Position numbers and translations under genes: made by a program | Notes under the pieces: model-generated | What the model was told of the DNA's origin: nothing | Databases searched by the model: none | Seen by the model: only the letters and a program-made list of their open reading frames with translations | Shown: positions 37,802 to 47,130 of the stretch, one piece after another | Layout of the letters: each line of letters begins with the position of its first letter | Position numbering within the stretch: position 1 is the stretch's first letter | DNA from: Candidatus Kapaibacterium sp. | Lineage (GTDB): Bacteria; Bacteroidota; Ignavibacteria; Kapaibacteriales; UBA7675 | DNA: 64,000 nt | Assembly (NCBI GenBank): GCA_028284775.1 | Contig: JANQRB010000052.1 | Coordinates: 16,405 to 80,404 of the forward strand | Reading direction: 5' to 3'

Positions 37802-38116
37802 ATGAATGTGCATCAATATTCCGACCAGATCGAACTGTCCTCCTACTGCGTTTTGTCCGGATCAGTAATAGATACTGCCGGGCATGCCGTACCGGGCGCC
37901 CTCGTGCAGCTACAGGCGGTTAACTCCGACTTTCGGCTTCATGCCGTATGCGATGCGCGAGGGCGCTACCGGTTTTTCAGCATCCACGGCTGTGGCCCCT
38001 ATACGGTTTCGGCTAATGTAGAAGGCGGGCGGCCCGAGGCCATAGGAACCGTCAAGCTATCACATAATGTAAACTGTATTTTCAACATCCAACTCCCGGC
38101 AGATTCGCAGTGTTGA
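37802..38116 (+). CDS. small protein with carboxypeptidase regulatory-like domain
   Basis: A 104-residue protein that is essentially one beta-sandwich of the CarboxypepD_reg type: VLSGSVIDTAGHAVPGALVQ and LHAVCDARGRYRFFSIHGCGPYTV are the family's first strands and core. Such domains sit at the N-terminus of TonB receptors or alone in surface proteins. The start is uncertain: ATG at 37802 has AGGG upstream, while TTG at 37694 would add a hydrophobic, signal-like N-terminus (CVAAFVILAAV) and has a better AAGGA. The latter would make it an exported protein of 140 residues. Confidence 0.75.
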   Translation: MNVHQYSDQIELSSYCVLSGSVIDTAGHAVPGALVQLQAVNSDFRLHAVCDARGRYRFFSIHGCGPYTVSANVEGGRPEAIGTVKLSHNVNCIFNIQLPADSQC

Positions 38117-39495
38117 AAGCGTTGAGAATCGATGAGTATTCACAACGCATATACAGTTACACCCTTTGACACACCAGTTCTTTTTCAAGTGGAACTAGTT
38201 TAACACGCCAATCGCGACCTTTGCAGCAATGACCGGCATCCCCCTGAGGACTGCCCTATTGCGATTGTTTCATGTATTGTCAATCGGTTATGATGTCTGT
38301 TCGGCGACGTTCTGAACGCTTAAACAGCAAAGCCAGGTGGATTCGCCTATTGCATCGCGCGTAAAAAACTGAAGAGATACGAATATACCCTGATCCGCAA
38401 TTCGGCGCGCGCAAACGACTCGGAGTTTTTTACCTAATCGAACATCCCTGCGCTGCTCGAGCTGGTTTATGATCGTCGAGGAAAGTATTGACAAAAGACA
38501 GAAATTCGCAGATGAAGTTAAGGAATAATACGGCGTCCCCGGTGAATGGAAAAGCTGAAGCAAGTAAGCCGTGAATCAATAATGCGAGCCTTGCTGATTC
38601 AACAGGCCGACACCTCGAGACTTAATAAATTCGATACTGATTGCCGGCCTTGAGTCCTCTGGCCGCAGAACAGCGAAGCGTGGCGGGGAATACTTCAGGC
38701 CACTTGGGGGGTAGAGAAGGTATCTCCGCCGCCGCGCCGCTGCGAAGAGTTCTTAGCTGGTCGCAGTACAAGCCTGACAACTAACAAGTGTGCATTTTAC
38801 ATTCCAATTCCGCTCAGGTATCGAATGCCCACGTCTTCGCGAATCCCCCTTCAATGGCTGATGGCAACGCTAGTAATTGTTTGCCATTGCCTGCCGTTAG
38901 CCGGCGAAGGGGGCCGGAGACGTATCTTCCACAGTGCACTTGACGAGAGCAGATCCGCTCAACGAGCTCAGGACTGTTGTGCGATATAGAGGACCAGCCG
39001 TTGCTTTGTTGCACAAATAACTCGGGCATTCATTCGCCCTTATCGTTGGATCTATGATGAGTTAACAAATCGATGCTGCAAGTTTCGTGCTGTAAGTGCT
39101 AGCTGCCATTTCTTTGCAGCACAAGCCAAATCGGGTATGGATTTACCCGGATCAATGGACCAAATGAAAAGCTCACAAAACAATGCTGCGGCTTACGCAC
39201 TATAATCAATAGCTGTCTATTCGCTGCTGCACAAGTGAGCCTCGGACATGTATTCGCCCCTAGTAGTGGATTAATGAGCGCTTATGGCTAATGCAGGTTG
39301 TCGACAACAGATAATGCGGAAGACGGTAGTTTTCGGACCATATTCTGATCCTGTTAACAACTTGCAAGCCCATCAATAAGGCAACCTTCGGGAAATTTTG
39401 ACAAATAATGAGAGTCTTCCGTGCCAAGGGCTTTAGGCATGTTTTGCTTCAAATAGTTCATGGACTCTTAACAGGTTGTTAAAAGACGGAGAGAG
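38117..39495. other. gene-poor stretch with a degenerate tandem repeat
   Basis: About 1.4 kb lacking credible genes. It contains the ~109-bp repeat listed separately. Short ORFs (38288-38563 minus, 38814-39029 minus) show no protein-like pattern. Confidence 0.6.
39000..39300. repeat. degenerate tandem repeat, period ~109 bp, about three copies
   Basis: TTG(T/C)(A/T)GCACAA-type cores occur at 39011, 39119 and 39229 (spacing 108 and 110). Between them GATGCTGC(A/G)... and TAGCTG(C/T)C or TAGCTGTC align in order, as do the segments after each core (CGGGCAT..., CGGGTAT..., CGGACAT...). The copies are heavily diverged and look like an old minisatellite. Confidence 0.7.
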
Positions 39496-39876
39496 ATGTC
39501 ACAGGCAATCTGTCCGGCAGCCTGTCCGGGCAAGACAAGTATTCCAATCGGAAAGCAGGCAAAAACGATAAGCTCTCGACTTGAAAAACAGGCGGAGACA
39601 AAACTCGTTGAGGTCGCAATCGAATTCCCGGACCTGAGCATTGGGCTTGAGCCTAAAGGATCAGTGTCATCGTCAATCTTAACCCCGCCTGCCAGGCAGC
39701 AGACGAATCACCTGAGTAAGCGACTATTGACAATGAAGCCGGACAGTCAGAAGTGCGCTTTTCTCGTGTATTGGCCCGCCAGTGTCAAACGCGTAATGTC
39801 AGTAAGCATTTCATCGACTAGTGTGATTATCGCGACAGCCGCAGTTGCTGGAGTAAATGACGGCGATCATCCCTAG
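39496..39876 (+). CDS. possible small hypothetical protein
   Basis: A 126-codon frame preceded by a strong GGAGAG 2-4 bases before its ATG. The product is Ser/Lys-rich at the start with two Cys pairs (ICPAACPG) and a hydrophobic C-terminal segment (SVSISSTSVIIATAAVAGV). No family recognised. The unusual composition and its position in gene-poor DNA make it uncertain. Confidence 0.35.
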   Translation: MSQAICPAACPGKTSIPIGKQAKTISSRLEKQAETKLVEVAIEFPDLSIGLEPKGSVSSSILTPPARQQTNHLSKRLLTMKPDSQKCAFLVYWPASVKRVMSVSISSTSVIIATAAVAGVNDGDHP

Positions 39877-39937
39877 GGTGTGAATACGCTTACCAATTGT
39901 TAATCGTTCAGGCCGCAGATAGCGGCGGGGAGGCCCG

Positions 39938-41944
39938 ATGCTTATTGTAGAAAAGTACCCGCGATCCGAGGCTGTAAAGACATCCGACAATGAACAAACA
40001 GCTCAAAAAGCACTGCACGTTGCAAAAAAGCTATTCGAAGAACAACACTATTCCGAAGCACTGCTGCAGGCAAAGTCCTGTTTAAATCTTTCGCGAGGTG
40101 AAGACAGCAAACTCTTAACCGCCCAGGGACATTTACTGTGCAGCCGTTGTTATGCCGTTCTCGAACAACTCCCCCAAACGCTTCATCATGCGGAGCATGC
40201 GCAGGAAATTTTCACCCAGCTTGGCGATGACAGCGGGCACGCCGAAGCCTGCAGCAGCGCAGCGTCGGTCTTACTGAGCCATTCTAAATTCCGTGAAGCG
40301 CAGGAATATCTGAGCGGAGCACTGCGTAGCTACGAAGCAGCCGGCAATGTTCCATCGGTTGCCCGGACGCTCCATCGATTGGGCCGGCTGTATCGCGGAA
40401 TTGAACAATATGATCTCGCCCTCGAGTTTTTTGAGCGCAGTTACAATACCGCGCAAAAGATCGCTTCGAACAAACTGGAAATGGAAACTCTGACGGAGAT
40501 TGGCCTGCTCGCGCTTCAGCGCAGGCAGTATGATAATGCCATTCAATCTTTCACCATGTGCCTTGCGCTGCAGCGTAAACAGCAGTACCGGCAGGGCGAA
40601 GCGCCCTTTTACCGTTACATCGGGCGGGTACTGATTGCTCGTGGTCAGTGTACAGATGCACTGGACTATCTGCGCAAGAGTCTGGCTCTCTACAGATTTG
40701 CGCGCAATGATCGGGAGGAGGGAATTTGTTTACGTTGGATCGGTGAAGCCTTTGAGCGACGCGGTGAAGGCGAAATGGCGCTGAAGACGTATCGCCGGGC
40801 TATCTTGGCCTTGCGCAGCGCCAATGATCAGATAGAGATGACGCGCTGTCTCGTCTCCGTTGCCCGCCTTCAGATAAGAATCGGTCGGCCGCAATCTGCT
40901 CTACCTTATATCACACGCGCGGAAGTCGCTGCCGGCACGCAGGGACCGAAGACCATTCTGGCTGCCGCTAAAAAGGTACGGGCAGCTGCCTGCCGCGCAC
41001 TTCATCGTTATGAGGAAGCCTTGCTGGCGATGCGAGAATATCATAAGCTGCATCGCGAAAACGAACGCAGTGACGCCGACCGGCGTAGCCGCAACCTACA
41101 GGTGTATCACGAGCTTGAACAGATACGTAAAACGGCGGAGATAGAACAAGGCAAGAATGCTCAGCTGGAGCTGAAAAAGCGTGAATTGGAACACCTACAT
41201 CACTTGCTGCAAGGTCTTAGCGAGAGCCGAAGCAGGTTTCTGACTATCGCCGCTCGTGATCTAAAAACCCCGCTCTCCAGCATTGTCGGCCACGCTTCGT
41301 ACCTGCAGAACAGCTCCGAGCAGCGCTGTGACGCTGAGGCAAAGCAGCGGCTGCAGGATATCGAACGGACAGCCTTTCGGATGACGGAAACTGTGACGGA
41401 CATTCTGAACAGCAACGCCCTGGAATCCCGGGGACGCATTCTGCGACCGGAGCTGCTCGACGTTGGGGATCTGCTGCGCTCGGTGCTCGCAGCCGGCAGT
41501 CTGCCGGCGCAAGGGCAAGGCGTCACGCTGCAACAAAGGTACTCGGGCAGGCCATTGCCTCTTAAAGTCGATGCCAGTGTCCTCCGACAAATAGTCGAAT
41601 TGTTGATATCCAATATTTTGAACCTTGCCAACAATGGTTCCTGCCTTGCCGTCGACGCCAAATTACAAGCAGAATGTGTTGAGATAATTATTGTCCTGAA
41701 ACCCGCAGCACCCGCCACTGAACATCTTCAAGCTGATGAAAGCAGCCAACCAGAGCAGACCATCGCGAATTGCAACGCGGCCGACGGCAAAGATCCGACC
41801 GTCGGGACAGCGGCAGGACCGAATCTGAAATTGTTGATGGCTCGTCAATTGGCCGCCTTAATTGACGCCGTTCTGAGCAGCCACTATGCTCCAGACGGCA
41901 GCCTGAAATATTTGGTCAGAATAGCCAGGCCCAGCGGTGATTGA
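39938..41944 (+). CDS. TPR protein with degenerate histidine kinase domain (pseudokinase)
   Basis: A 668-residue cytosolic protein. Residues ~20-400 are tetratricopeptide repeats (ALEFFERSYNTAQKIA, ALDYLRKSLALYRFARN). Residues ~405-435 are a coiled coil. A HisKA-like helix pair follows, but the phosphoacceptor is replaced: AARDLKTPLSS has R440 where the paralogue has His. The ATPase domain is truncated in function: the N box (LLISNILNLA) is weak and there is no DxGxG or GLGLS motif. It should not autophosphorylate. It overlaps the next gene by 8 bases and shares the same overall architecture with it, so it looks like a duplicated kinase turned regulator or partner. GGGGAGG lies 4 bases before the ATG. 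Confidence 0.82.
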   Translation: MLIVEKYPRSEAVKTSDNEQTAQKALHVAKKLFEEQHYSEALLQAKSCLNLSRGEDSKLLTAQGHLLCSRCYAVLEQLPQTLHHAEHAQEIFTQLGDDSGHAEACSSAASVLLSHSKFREAQEYLSGALRSYEAAGNVPSVARTLHRLGRLYRGIEQYDLALEFFERSYNTAQKIASNKLEMETLTEIGLLALQRRQYDNAIQSFTMCLALQRKQQYRQGEAPFYRYIGRVLIARGQCTDALDYLRKSLALYRFARNDREEGICLRWIGEAFERRGEGEMALKTYRRAILALRSANDQIEMTRCLVSVARLQIRIGRPQSALPYITRAEVAAGTQGPKTILAAAKKVRAAACRALHRYEEALLAMREYHKLHRENERSDADRRSRNLQVYHELEQIRKTAEIEQGKNAQLELKKRELEHLHHLLQGLSESRSRFLTIAARDLKTPLSSIVGHASYLQNSSEQRCDAEAKQRLQDIERTAFRMTETVTDILNSNALESRGRILRPELLDVGDLLRSVLAAGSLPAQGQGVTLQQRYSGRPLPLKVDASVLRQIVELLISNILNLANNGSCLAVDAKLQAECVEIIIVLKPAAPATEHLQADESSQPEQTIANCNAADGKDPTVGTAAGPNLKLLMARQLAALIDAVLSSHYAPDGSLKYLVRIARPSGD

Positions 41945-43871
41945 ATCCAAAGACTCCGAACAATTCGCGGCTCGTTTGCGTGAAGCCGACCGACAGCTTC
42001 AGCTGGGCCGCAGCGACGAAGCTCTGCGACAGGCAATGCTGCTGCTCGAGGAAGCTGAAAAGCTGGCAAACAACAACGAAATTGCCGAAAGCCTGCGTAT
42101 CGCCTCCGATTGTTTTTATCGCATGGGACGCTTTGCAGAAAGCTTTTCGGCTGCACGCGAATCTGTGCGGCGTTTTGCCGGCGACGGCAATCGGCGCGGA
42201 CAGGCTAAAGCCGTCAAGGCCTTGGCCAACGCTTACTTACACGCAGGAAATACGCAAAAAGCATTAGAACACTATTTCCGCGCAGCTCAGATCGCCGAGC
42301 AGTGCGACGATGCTGTTACGGCAGCGGTTGTGTTTAACAATTTGAGTGTTGTGTTTGCCAATCTCGATCAATATGCGCGCAGTCTGGAATACTGCCGCAA
42401 GAGTCTGGCAATTTACCGCGCCGCCGACAACCACAACGAAGAAGCCTATACGCTTAACAACCTCGGAATGATCTACGCCAAGCTCGGCGAAGCGAGAGAA
42501 GCACGTGAATGTTACCTGCAGAGTCTCGCCGGCAAACGCAGAACGGGCGACCAGCGCGGTGAAGCAACCGCTTATGACAATATCGGCGAAACGTATCAGG
42601 CTGAAGGAAATTTGCTCGAAGCGCTTGCCTATTTTCAGCGCAGTCTTGACATACGCCGGTCTATCGATGATCCGGGCGGGGAAGCTTTGACACTGCTGAA
42701 TATTGCAGCCCTCTATCTGCGGATGGACAGGGTGAGCAAGGCTGTTAAGGCTTGCAGCACAAGTATCGCATTGGCCCGCAAGACAGGTGACAAGCAGTGT
42801 CTGGCAGGCGCCCTGGCGCTTCGGGGCGAGCTTCAACTTGCTGATAAACTACCCTCTGCGGCTCTGTTAACGATGCGCAGCGCTTTGAACCTGGCTAATG
42901 AACTAGGCCACCGCTCCCTGGTGGCGCGCTGCTGCAAGACACTTGCCGACACCTATGCCTCGATGGGCGACTTCGAACGCGCCCTAAGCGCCTTTGAGCG
43001 TTTTCACCGTACCGACTGCGACGTGACGCGCGCCATTCATCATCGGCGTACACAGAATTTACAACTGGTACAGCGAACCGAAAGGGCACGAAGCCTTGCA
43101 GCATTAGAACGCGACAGGAACAAAGTGCTGGCTGCCAAAACGACCGAGCTGGAACGAGTCAACCACCGGCTTCGCGAGCTGAGCCAGGAAAAAAGCGAGC
43201 TGCTGGGAATTGCTGCCCACGATCTGAAAACTCCACTGTCGGGCATCACAATGCAGGCTTCCCTGCTTCTTAACTACGCGGAGCGCATGCCGGCAACGCA
43301 ACGTCTCGGCACGATTCAACAAATCAGCGAGTCGGCCTGCCGGATGAAAGAAATTATTGCCAACATTCTTGACCTCGAAGCGATCGACAATGGTACTCTG
43401 GCGATAGCTATCAGACGAGTGGATGCAGCGGTGCTGCTGCGTACGGTCTGCAAGGCTATGAATGGGCAGGCCGCCAGAAAAAGGATTCGGATAGAATGCC
43501 GAACGCCACCCTCAGCGGCACCCGTATTGGCTGATGAAAGCGCACTGCGCCAGGTACTGGAAAATCTGATCTCCAACGCTGTTAAGTATTCGCCCGCCGA
43601 TACAAAAGTTGTCTGCGCCATTGAAGAACGCGGCAGCCTGCGGCACTTCATCGTTCAGGATGAAGGCCCAGGTATCAGGGAAGATGAGCGGCATCGCCTG
43701 TTTACCCGTTTTGCACGCCTCTCCGCCAAACCAACCGGCAATGAGCATTCTACCGGACTGGGGCTCTCGATTGTTAAACGACTTTGCAATGCGATGAATG
43801 CGAAGATTGAGTGTGATAAAAAGGCTGGCAAGGGCGCACGCTTCATTGTTGAACTTGTGGCGGACAGTTGA
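41937..43871 (+). CDS. TPR-containing cytosolic histidine kinase
   Basis: A 644-residue paralogue of the preceding protein with all kinase motifs kept. TPRs span ~10-370 (ARSLEYCRKSLAIYRAADNH, ALAYFQRSLDIRRSIDD). A coiled coil lies at ~375-415. HisKA has H428 in AAHDLKTPLSG. The ATPase domain (~530-644) has NLISNAVKYS, VQDEGPGI, LFTRFARL and STGLGLSI. It has no membrane span, so it senses a cytosolic partner, perhaps through TPR contacts. The start is GTG at 41937, inside the end of the pseudokinase gene, suggesting coupled translation and a fixed ratio of the two proteins. No response regulator is adjacent. Confidence 0.88.
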   Translation: MIESKDSEQFAARLREADRQLQLGRSDEALRQAMLLLEEAEKLANNNEIAESLRIASDCFYRMGRFAESFSAARESVRRFAGDGNRRGQAKAVKALANAYLHAGNTQKALEHYFRAAQIAEQCDDAVTAAVVFNNLSVVFANLDQYARSLEYCRKSLAIYRAADNHNEEAYTLNNLGMIYAKLGEAREARECYLQSLAGKRRTGDQRGEATAYDNIGETYQAEGNLLEALAYFQRSLDIRRSIDDPGGEALTLLNIAALYLRMDRVSKAVKACSTSIALARKTGDKQCLAGALALRGELQLADKLPSAALLTMRSALNLANELGHRSLVARCCKTLADTYASMGDFERALSAFERFHRTDCDVTRAIHHRRTQNLQLVQRTERARSLAALERDRNKVLAAKTTELERVNHRLRELSQEKSELLGIAAHDLKTPLSGITMQASLLLNYAERMPATQRLGTIQQISESACRMKEIIANILDLEAIDNGTLAIAIRRVDAAVLLRTVCKAMNGQAARKRIRIECRTPPSAAPVLADESALRQVLENLISNAVKYSPADTKVVCAIEERGSLRHFIVQDEGPGIREDERHRLFTRFARLSAKPTGNEHSTGLGLSIVKRLCNAMNAKIECDKKAGKGARFIVELVADS

Positions 43872-43974
43872 TTGCACCGACCGGCTGCGCCGTAGAGCCG
43901 TCGACACAATGTCCGCCGGTCGCAACGTTTCGGCAATGGAGTCTATGACACTCTTGCCGGAGCCTGAGGACAGT

Positions 43975-45627
43975 TTACAGGGTCAGCAGGAAGCTTCCCA
44001 GGTTGTCGGCATTGGTCAGGCCCAGCTTTTTCCTGATTTTTGTTCGATGCGTCTTGACAGTATAAATCGATGAAAACAAGACATCTGCAATCTGTTTAGT
44101 AGAAAGGTTTAGTCGGATCAGCACGCATATTTTTATCTCAGTCGGCGTCAGAAGTTTACTTAGCTCGCGGATTTTGCCGATAAAGTCACGATTGGCACGT
44201 TCAAACTGTTGGTCAAATACGATCCAATCATCACGAGTTTCAACGATTTCGTCGATTCTGGCGAGCAGATCGTGTGTCAGTCGTTTGAGGGCTCCTCTCG
44301 CATCGCGCGCATATGGGTCCACCATCTGACGCAGTGACAGCAGTGCTTCATTACGATGCGTGAGGCTTAGCAGCGCCTGACTCAATTCCTTTGTGGTGGC
44401 TTCCAGCTCCTGCTCGACTTTGGCAGCCTCTAGCCGAAGAATTTCCTGGTCTTTTTCGAATTGCTGCAGCGCCATTCGCCGTTCCAGCTCTGCGACGGCT
44501 TTGCGACGTTCAGCTCCCAGAACCTGCTCATACAACTGCGCGCTCTTACGCTGGAAACGGTACGCTGCCGCAAAGTCTTCTTGCTCAGCCGCCAACAATG
44601 CCAATTCCTCCTGAATCTGATATTGATACCAGGGGATTTGCAGCTCTTCAGCCAGATCCAGCGCCTCGTGGAGCGTCTCATCCGCTTTACCGGTCTCGCT
44701 GTTGGAACGGTAGGCACTGCCGAGATGCAACAGCATGTCGACGCGGTATTCGGCCTGACCGTCGCGATCCGCCAGCGCGAGAGCCTCCTGCTCGAGTTGA
44801 ATCGCCTGCATCAACTGGCCGCGCTCGGTATGCAGCCTCGCCAGGGAATGCAATGTCCAGGCGATACGCGGCCGGTTGTCGAGCCGCCGCCAATGCCCCA
44901 GAGCCTGCTCATAGGCGGCCTGCGCGGGCTCCAAGGCTTGCAGATCGGAATAGGCATTACCCAGGTTGAGCAGAACATGGGCCATGCCGGAAATGTTGCC
45001 GCGGGCCGTATGTAGCTCCAGCGCCTGGTCGAAATGGGCAAGGGCTTTGTCAACTTCCTGCAAAATCAGATAGGCATTGCCGATGTTGTTGTGCGCCACC
45101 GCCATGTTATCCTTGGCTTGCAGATCTTCCCAAATTTCGAGCCCCTTAAAGTAATTCGTCAGGGCTTTTTCGAAGTCCGAGGCAAGCAGATACACTTTGC
45201 CGAGTCCGATAAGCGCTGTCCCTTCCGAGGCCGGGTCGGGCAAGCGCTCACGGATCGAAAGAATTTCGTTGAAGCAGGCATAGGCTTGCGGCAAGTCGTG
45301 CTCTTCGATGTAATAGATGCCGTAAACGTACAGGAGCGAAGGTCGCTTGGGATGGTCGCCCAACTTGTCAAATAGCCGGCTTGCCTCTTGGAGGAGGGGC
45401 AGCATATCTTTGTGGCGCCCCATGTAGTGATAACAGTTGGCGGCATACACCAGCGCTTGCGCCTGCGGATACACCAAACCACGCTCGACTGCTATTTGCT
45501 CTGCACGTCGGGCCAGCGTCAACCCTTGCCCCGGATCGGAACGAAAGTGTTTGCGGACAGATTCAAGCAGCGAATCCAACTCCGCATGAGCAACACCCTC
45601 GGAGGGTCGCTCTGAGATTTCCTGCAT
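43975..45627 (-). CDS. TPR-containing LuxR-type regulator
   Basis: A 550-residue protein. Residues ~30-375 are tetratricopeptide repeats (NNIGNAYLILQEVDKALAHF, LNLGNAYSDLQALEPAQAAY). Residues ~380-450 form a coiled coil (LERRMALQQFEKDQEILRLE). The C-terminal ~65 residues are a LuxR/GerE helix-turn-helix (LTPTEIKICVLIRLNLSTKQ then SSIYTVKTHRTKIRKKLGL). The DNA-binding domain is intact and a DNA target is expected, but no receiver domain exists. In this group TPR-LuxR proteins usually respond to protein-protein contacts. It is convergent with the kinase pair (103 bases apart), and the shared architecture suggests a common pathway. The ATG at 45627 has AGGA upstream. Confidence 0.88.
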   Translation of the reverse strand: MQEISERPSEGVAHAELDSLLESVRKHFRSDPGQGLTLARRAEQIAVERGLVYPQAQALVYAANCYHYMGRHKDMLPLLQEASRLFDKLGDHPKRPSLLYVYGIYYIEEHDLPQAYACFNEILSIRERLPDPASEGTALIGLGKVYLLASDFEKALTNYFKGLEIWEDLQAKDNMAVAHNNIGNAYLILQEVDKALAHFDQALELHTARGNISGMAHVLLNLGNAYSDLQALEPAQAAYEQALGHWRRLDNRPRIAWTLHSLARLHTERGQLMQAIQLEQEALALADRDGQAEYRVDMLLHLGSAYRSNSETGKADETLHEALDLAEELQIPWYQYQIQEELALLAAEQEDFAAAYRFQRKSAQLYEQVLGAERRKAVAELERRMALQQFEKDQEILRLEAAKVEQELEATTKELSQALLSLTHRNEALLSLRQMVDPYARDARGALKRLTHDLLARIDEIVETRDDWIVFDQQFERANRDFIGKIRELSKLLTPTEIKICVLIRLNLSTKQIADVLFSSIYTVKTHRTKIRKKLGLTNADNLGSFLLTL

Positions 45628-46041
45628 ACGCGATTTTTCCTGATACAGGTACTTCCTCGGGGTGATCATCTCCGCATGGCCTTGCCATACCGGAAAGCGG
45701 CGCTGCGATCGTTGCGAATTCCTCTCTCCCACCAGTACGACTCAGAGTGAAATGATCACGACGGTTAAGGAATCCGGCGGTAGTATACGCAAGCGGCTTC
45801 ACTTTTACAATCCCGATACCAGGCGGATGCGCCGACGCGTCCGAGAACCGGAATGAGTACCGGGGTTCCGAAATTCCTGTAGCAGGCCGCACAGCCATCC
45901 GGCGGCAGGCCACCGGATGGAGTCGTAAAACTCGGGCGAAAACAATGGGTCACCGTCACGAGTTGAGCTTCTGCGCTGACGCTTTTTCGCTATATTGCCG
46001 GCATCCCGAATGCATCATCGGGAAGCGCTCAGGGCCGTGCG
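45628..46041. other. intergenic stretch
   Basis: Between the divergent TPR-LuxR and histidine phosphatase genes. It contains an 8-bp inverted repeat (CCATCCGG at 45895, CCGGATGG at 45913) of unknown meaning; no gene seen. Confidence 0.45.
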
Positions 46042-46692
46042 ATGCACAAAATATATGTCGTAACACATACCGAATCCATGCACCACCTCGAACAACGAGT
46101 CGGCGGCTGGTATGACGCGGAGCTCAGCGCGCAAGGTCATCAACAGGCAGCTCTGGTCGCGCAGCGCCTGGGACACAATCTTTCGGGCAAGGTCTGCCGC
46201 ATTTTTTCTTCTGATTTGCGCCGCGCCGCGCAAACAGCGGATGCGATAGCACAACAGCTTCATCTGCCTGTCACCTTGTTGCCCGACCTGCGCGAAATGA
46301 GCTACGGCGAAGCGGAAGGCAAGAGCCATAGCTGGATGAACGCGAATAGTATTCCGCCGCCGCAAAACGGCTCGCGTCTCGATCATCGGATCTGCGCGCG
46401 CGCCGAAACGCGACGGGAATTTGCACAGCGCATTTTCAGGGCAATGGAAACAATCAGCGCAGAAACCGCCGCTGAGAGCACGGACATCGAAACGGTTGTC
46501 GTCACGCATGGCTTCGCCGTGACCTTTATCCTAATGGCCTGGTTCAGAATCGCGCCCAGCGAGCTCGGATTCGTCCATATTGCCGCGTCGCCCGGCGGTA
46601 TCAGCTTGCTGCAGGAAGATGACTATTATCACAATCGCAGCCTGTGTTTTCAGAATGACATAACTCATCTGGTGCAGGCGCGTTCAGATTAA
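46042..46692 (+). CDS. histidine phosphatase superfamily protein
   Basis: A 216-residue protein of the phosphoglycerate mutase-like superfamily. The N-terminal motif reads VVTHTES where the consensus is RHGET: the catalytic His is kept but the phosphate-binding Arg is Thr. FSSDLRRAAQTAD, DLREMSYGEAEG and VVVTHGF are typical of the later motifs. The substrate is unknown; variants with THxE starts occur in relatives, so it may remain active. It is followed after 81 bases by the VOC gene on the same strand. Confidence 0.85.
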   Translation: MHKIYVVTHTESMHHLEQRVGGWYDAELSAQGHQQAALVAQRLGHNLSGKVCRIFSSDLRRAAQTADAIAQQLHLPVTLLPDLREMSYGEAEGKSHSWMNANSIPPPQNGSRLDHRICARAETRREFAQRIFRAMETISAETAAESTDIETVVVTHGFAVTFILMAWFRIAPSELGFVHIAASPGGISLLQEDDYYHNRSLCFQNDITHLVQARSD

Positions 46693-46773
46693 TGCAAGTA
46701 GACAACGGCAGGAGAGTCGATGATTTTTCTCTAGATTGCGGACAAGTTAAACTGCTTAACAGGAGACTTCAAA

Positions 46774-47130
46774 GTGGTAGAGATCGACAAGATTACAATG
46801 GCTGTTGGCGATATGGCTGCGGTCAAACAGTTCTATGCCGACGTCTTTAACCTGAGCTTCACTTCATTGCAGCTTGCCGGACGGGAACTTTTCAGTGCTC
46901 GACTCGGTGCGATGGAGCTGCTTCTTTGCCCCAAAGATCTTATCGGCATCGAGGCGAATGTCAATACCGTTCAGTTGCGATTTGTTGTAGACGACGTACA
47001 AGGCGCCTTCGAGCGCGGTGTGAAACACGGGGTAGTTGTGATTAATGACGTCAGCCTTCATGAAGGACGCTCACATGCCAGCCTGCGCGACCCCGATGGC
47101 AATTCACTGGAACTGATTGCAAAAGGCTGA
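46774..47130 (+). CDS. VOC-family (glyoxalase-like) protein
   Basis: A 118-residue vicinal oxygen chelate domain. It has two beta-alpha-beta-beta-beta units: DKITMAVGDMAAVKQFYADV and QLRFVVDDVQGAFERGV, ending in the family signature LRDPDGNSLEL. The N-terminal metal ligand position is not a clear His, so it could be a non-enzymatic binder or resistance protein. The start is GTG with AGGAG 8 bases upstream. It may share a transcript with the preceding phosphatase. Confidence 0.85.
   Translation: MVEIDKITMAVGDMAAVKQFYADVFNLSFTSLQLAGRELFSARLGAMELLLCPKDLIGIEANVNTVQLRFVVDDVQGAFERGVKHGVVVINDVSLHEGRSHASLRDPDGNSLELIAKG

Noticed and set aside
43879..43921. bidirectional terminator between convergent kinase and LuxR genes
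   Set aside because: GACCGGC...GCCGGTC can pair, but the loop is long and no T-tract follows on either strand.
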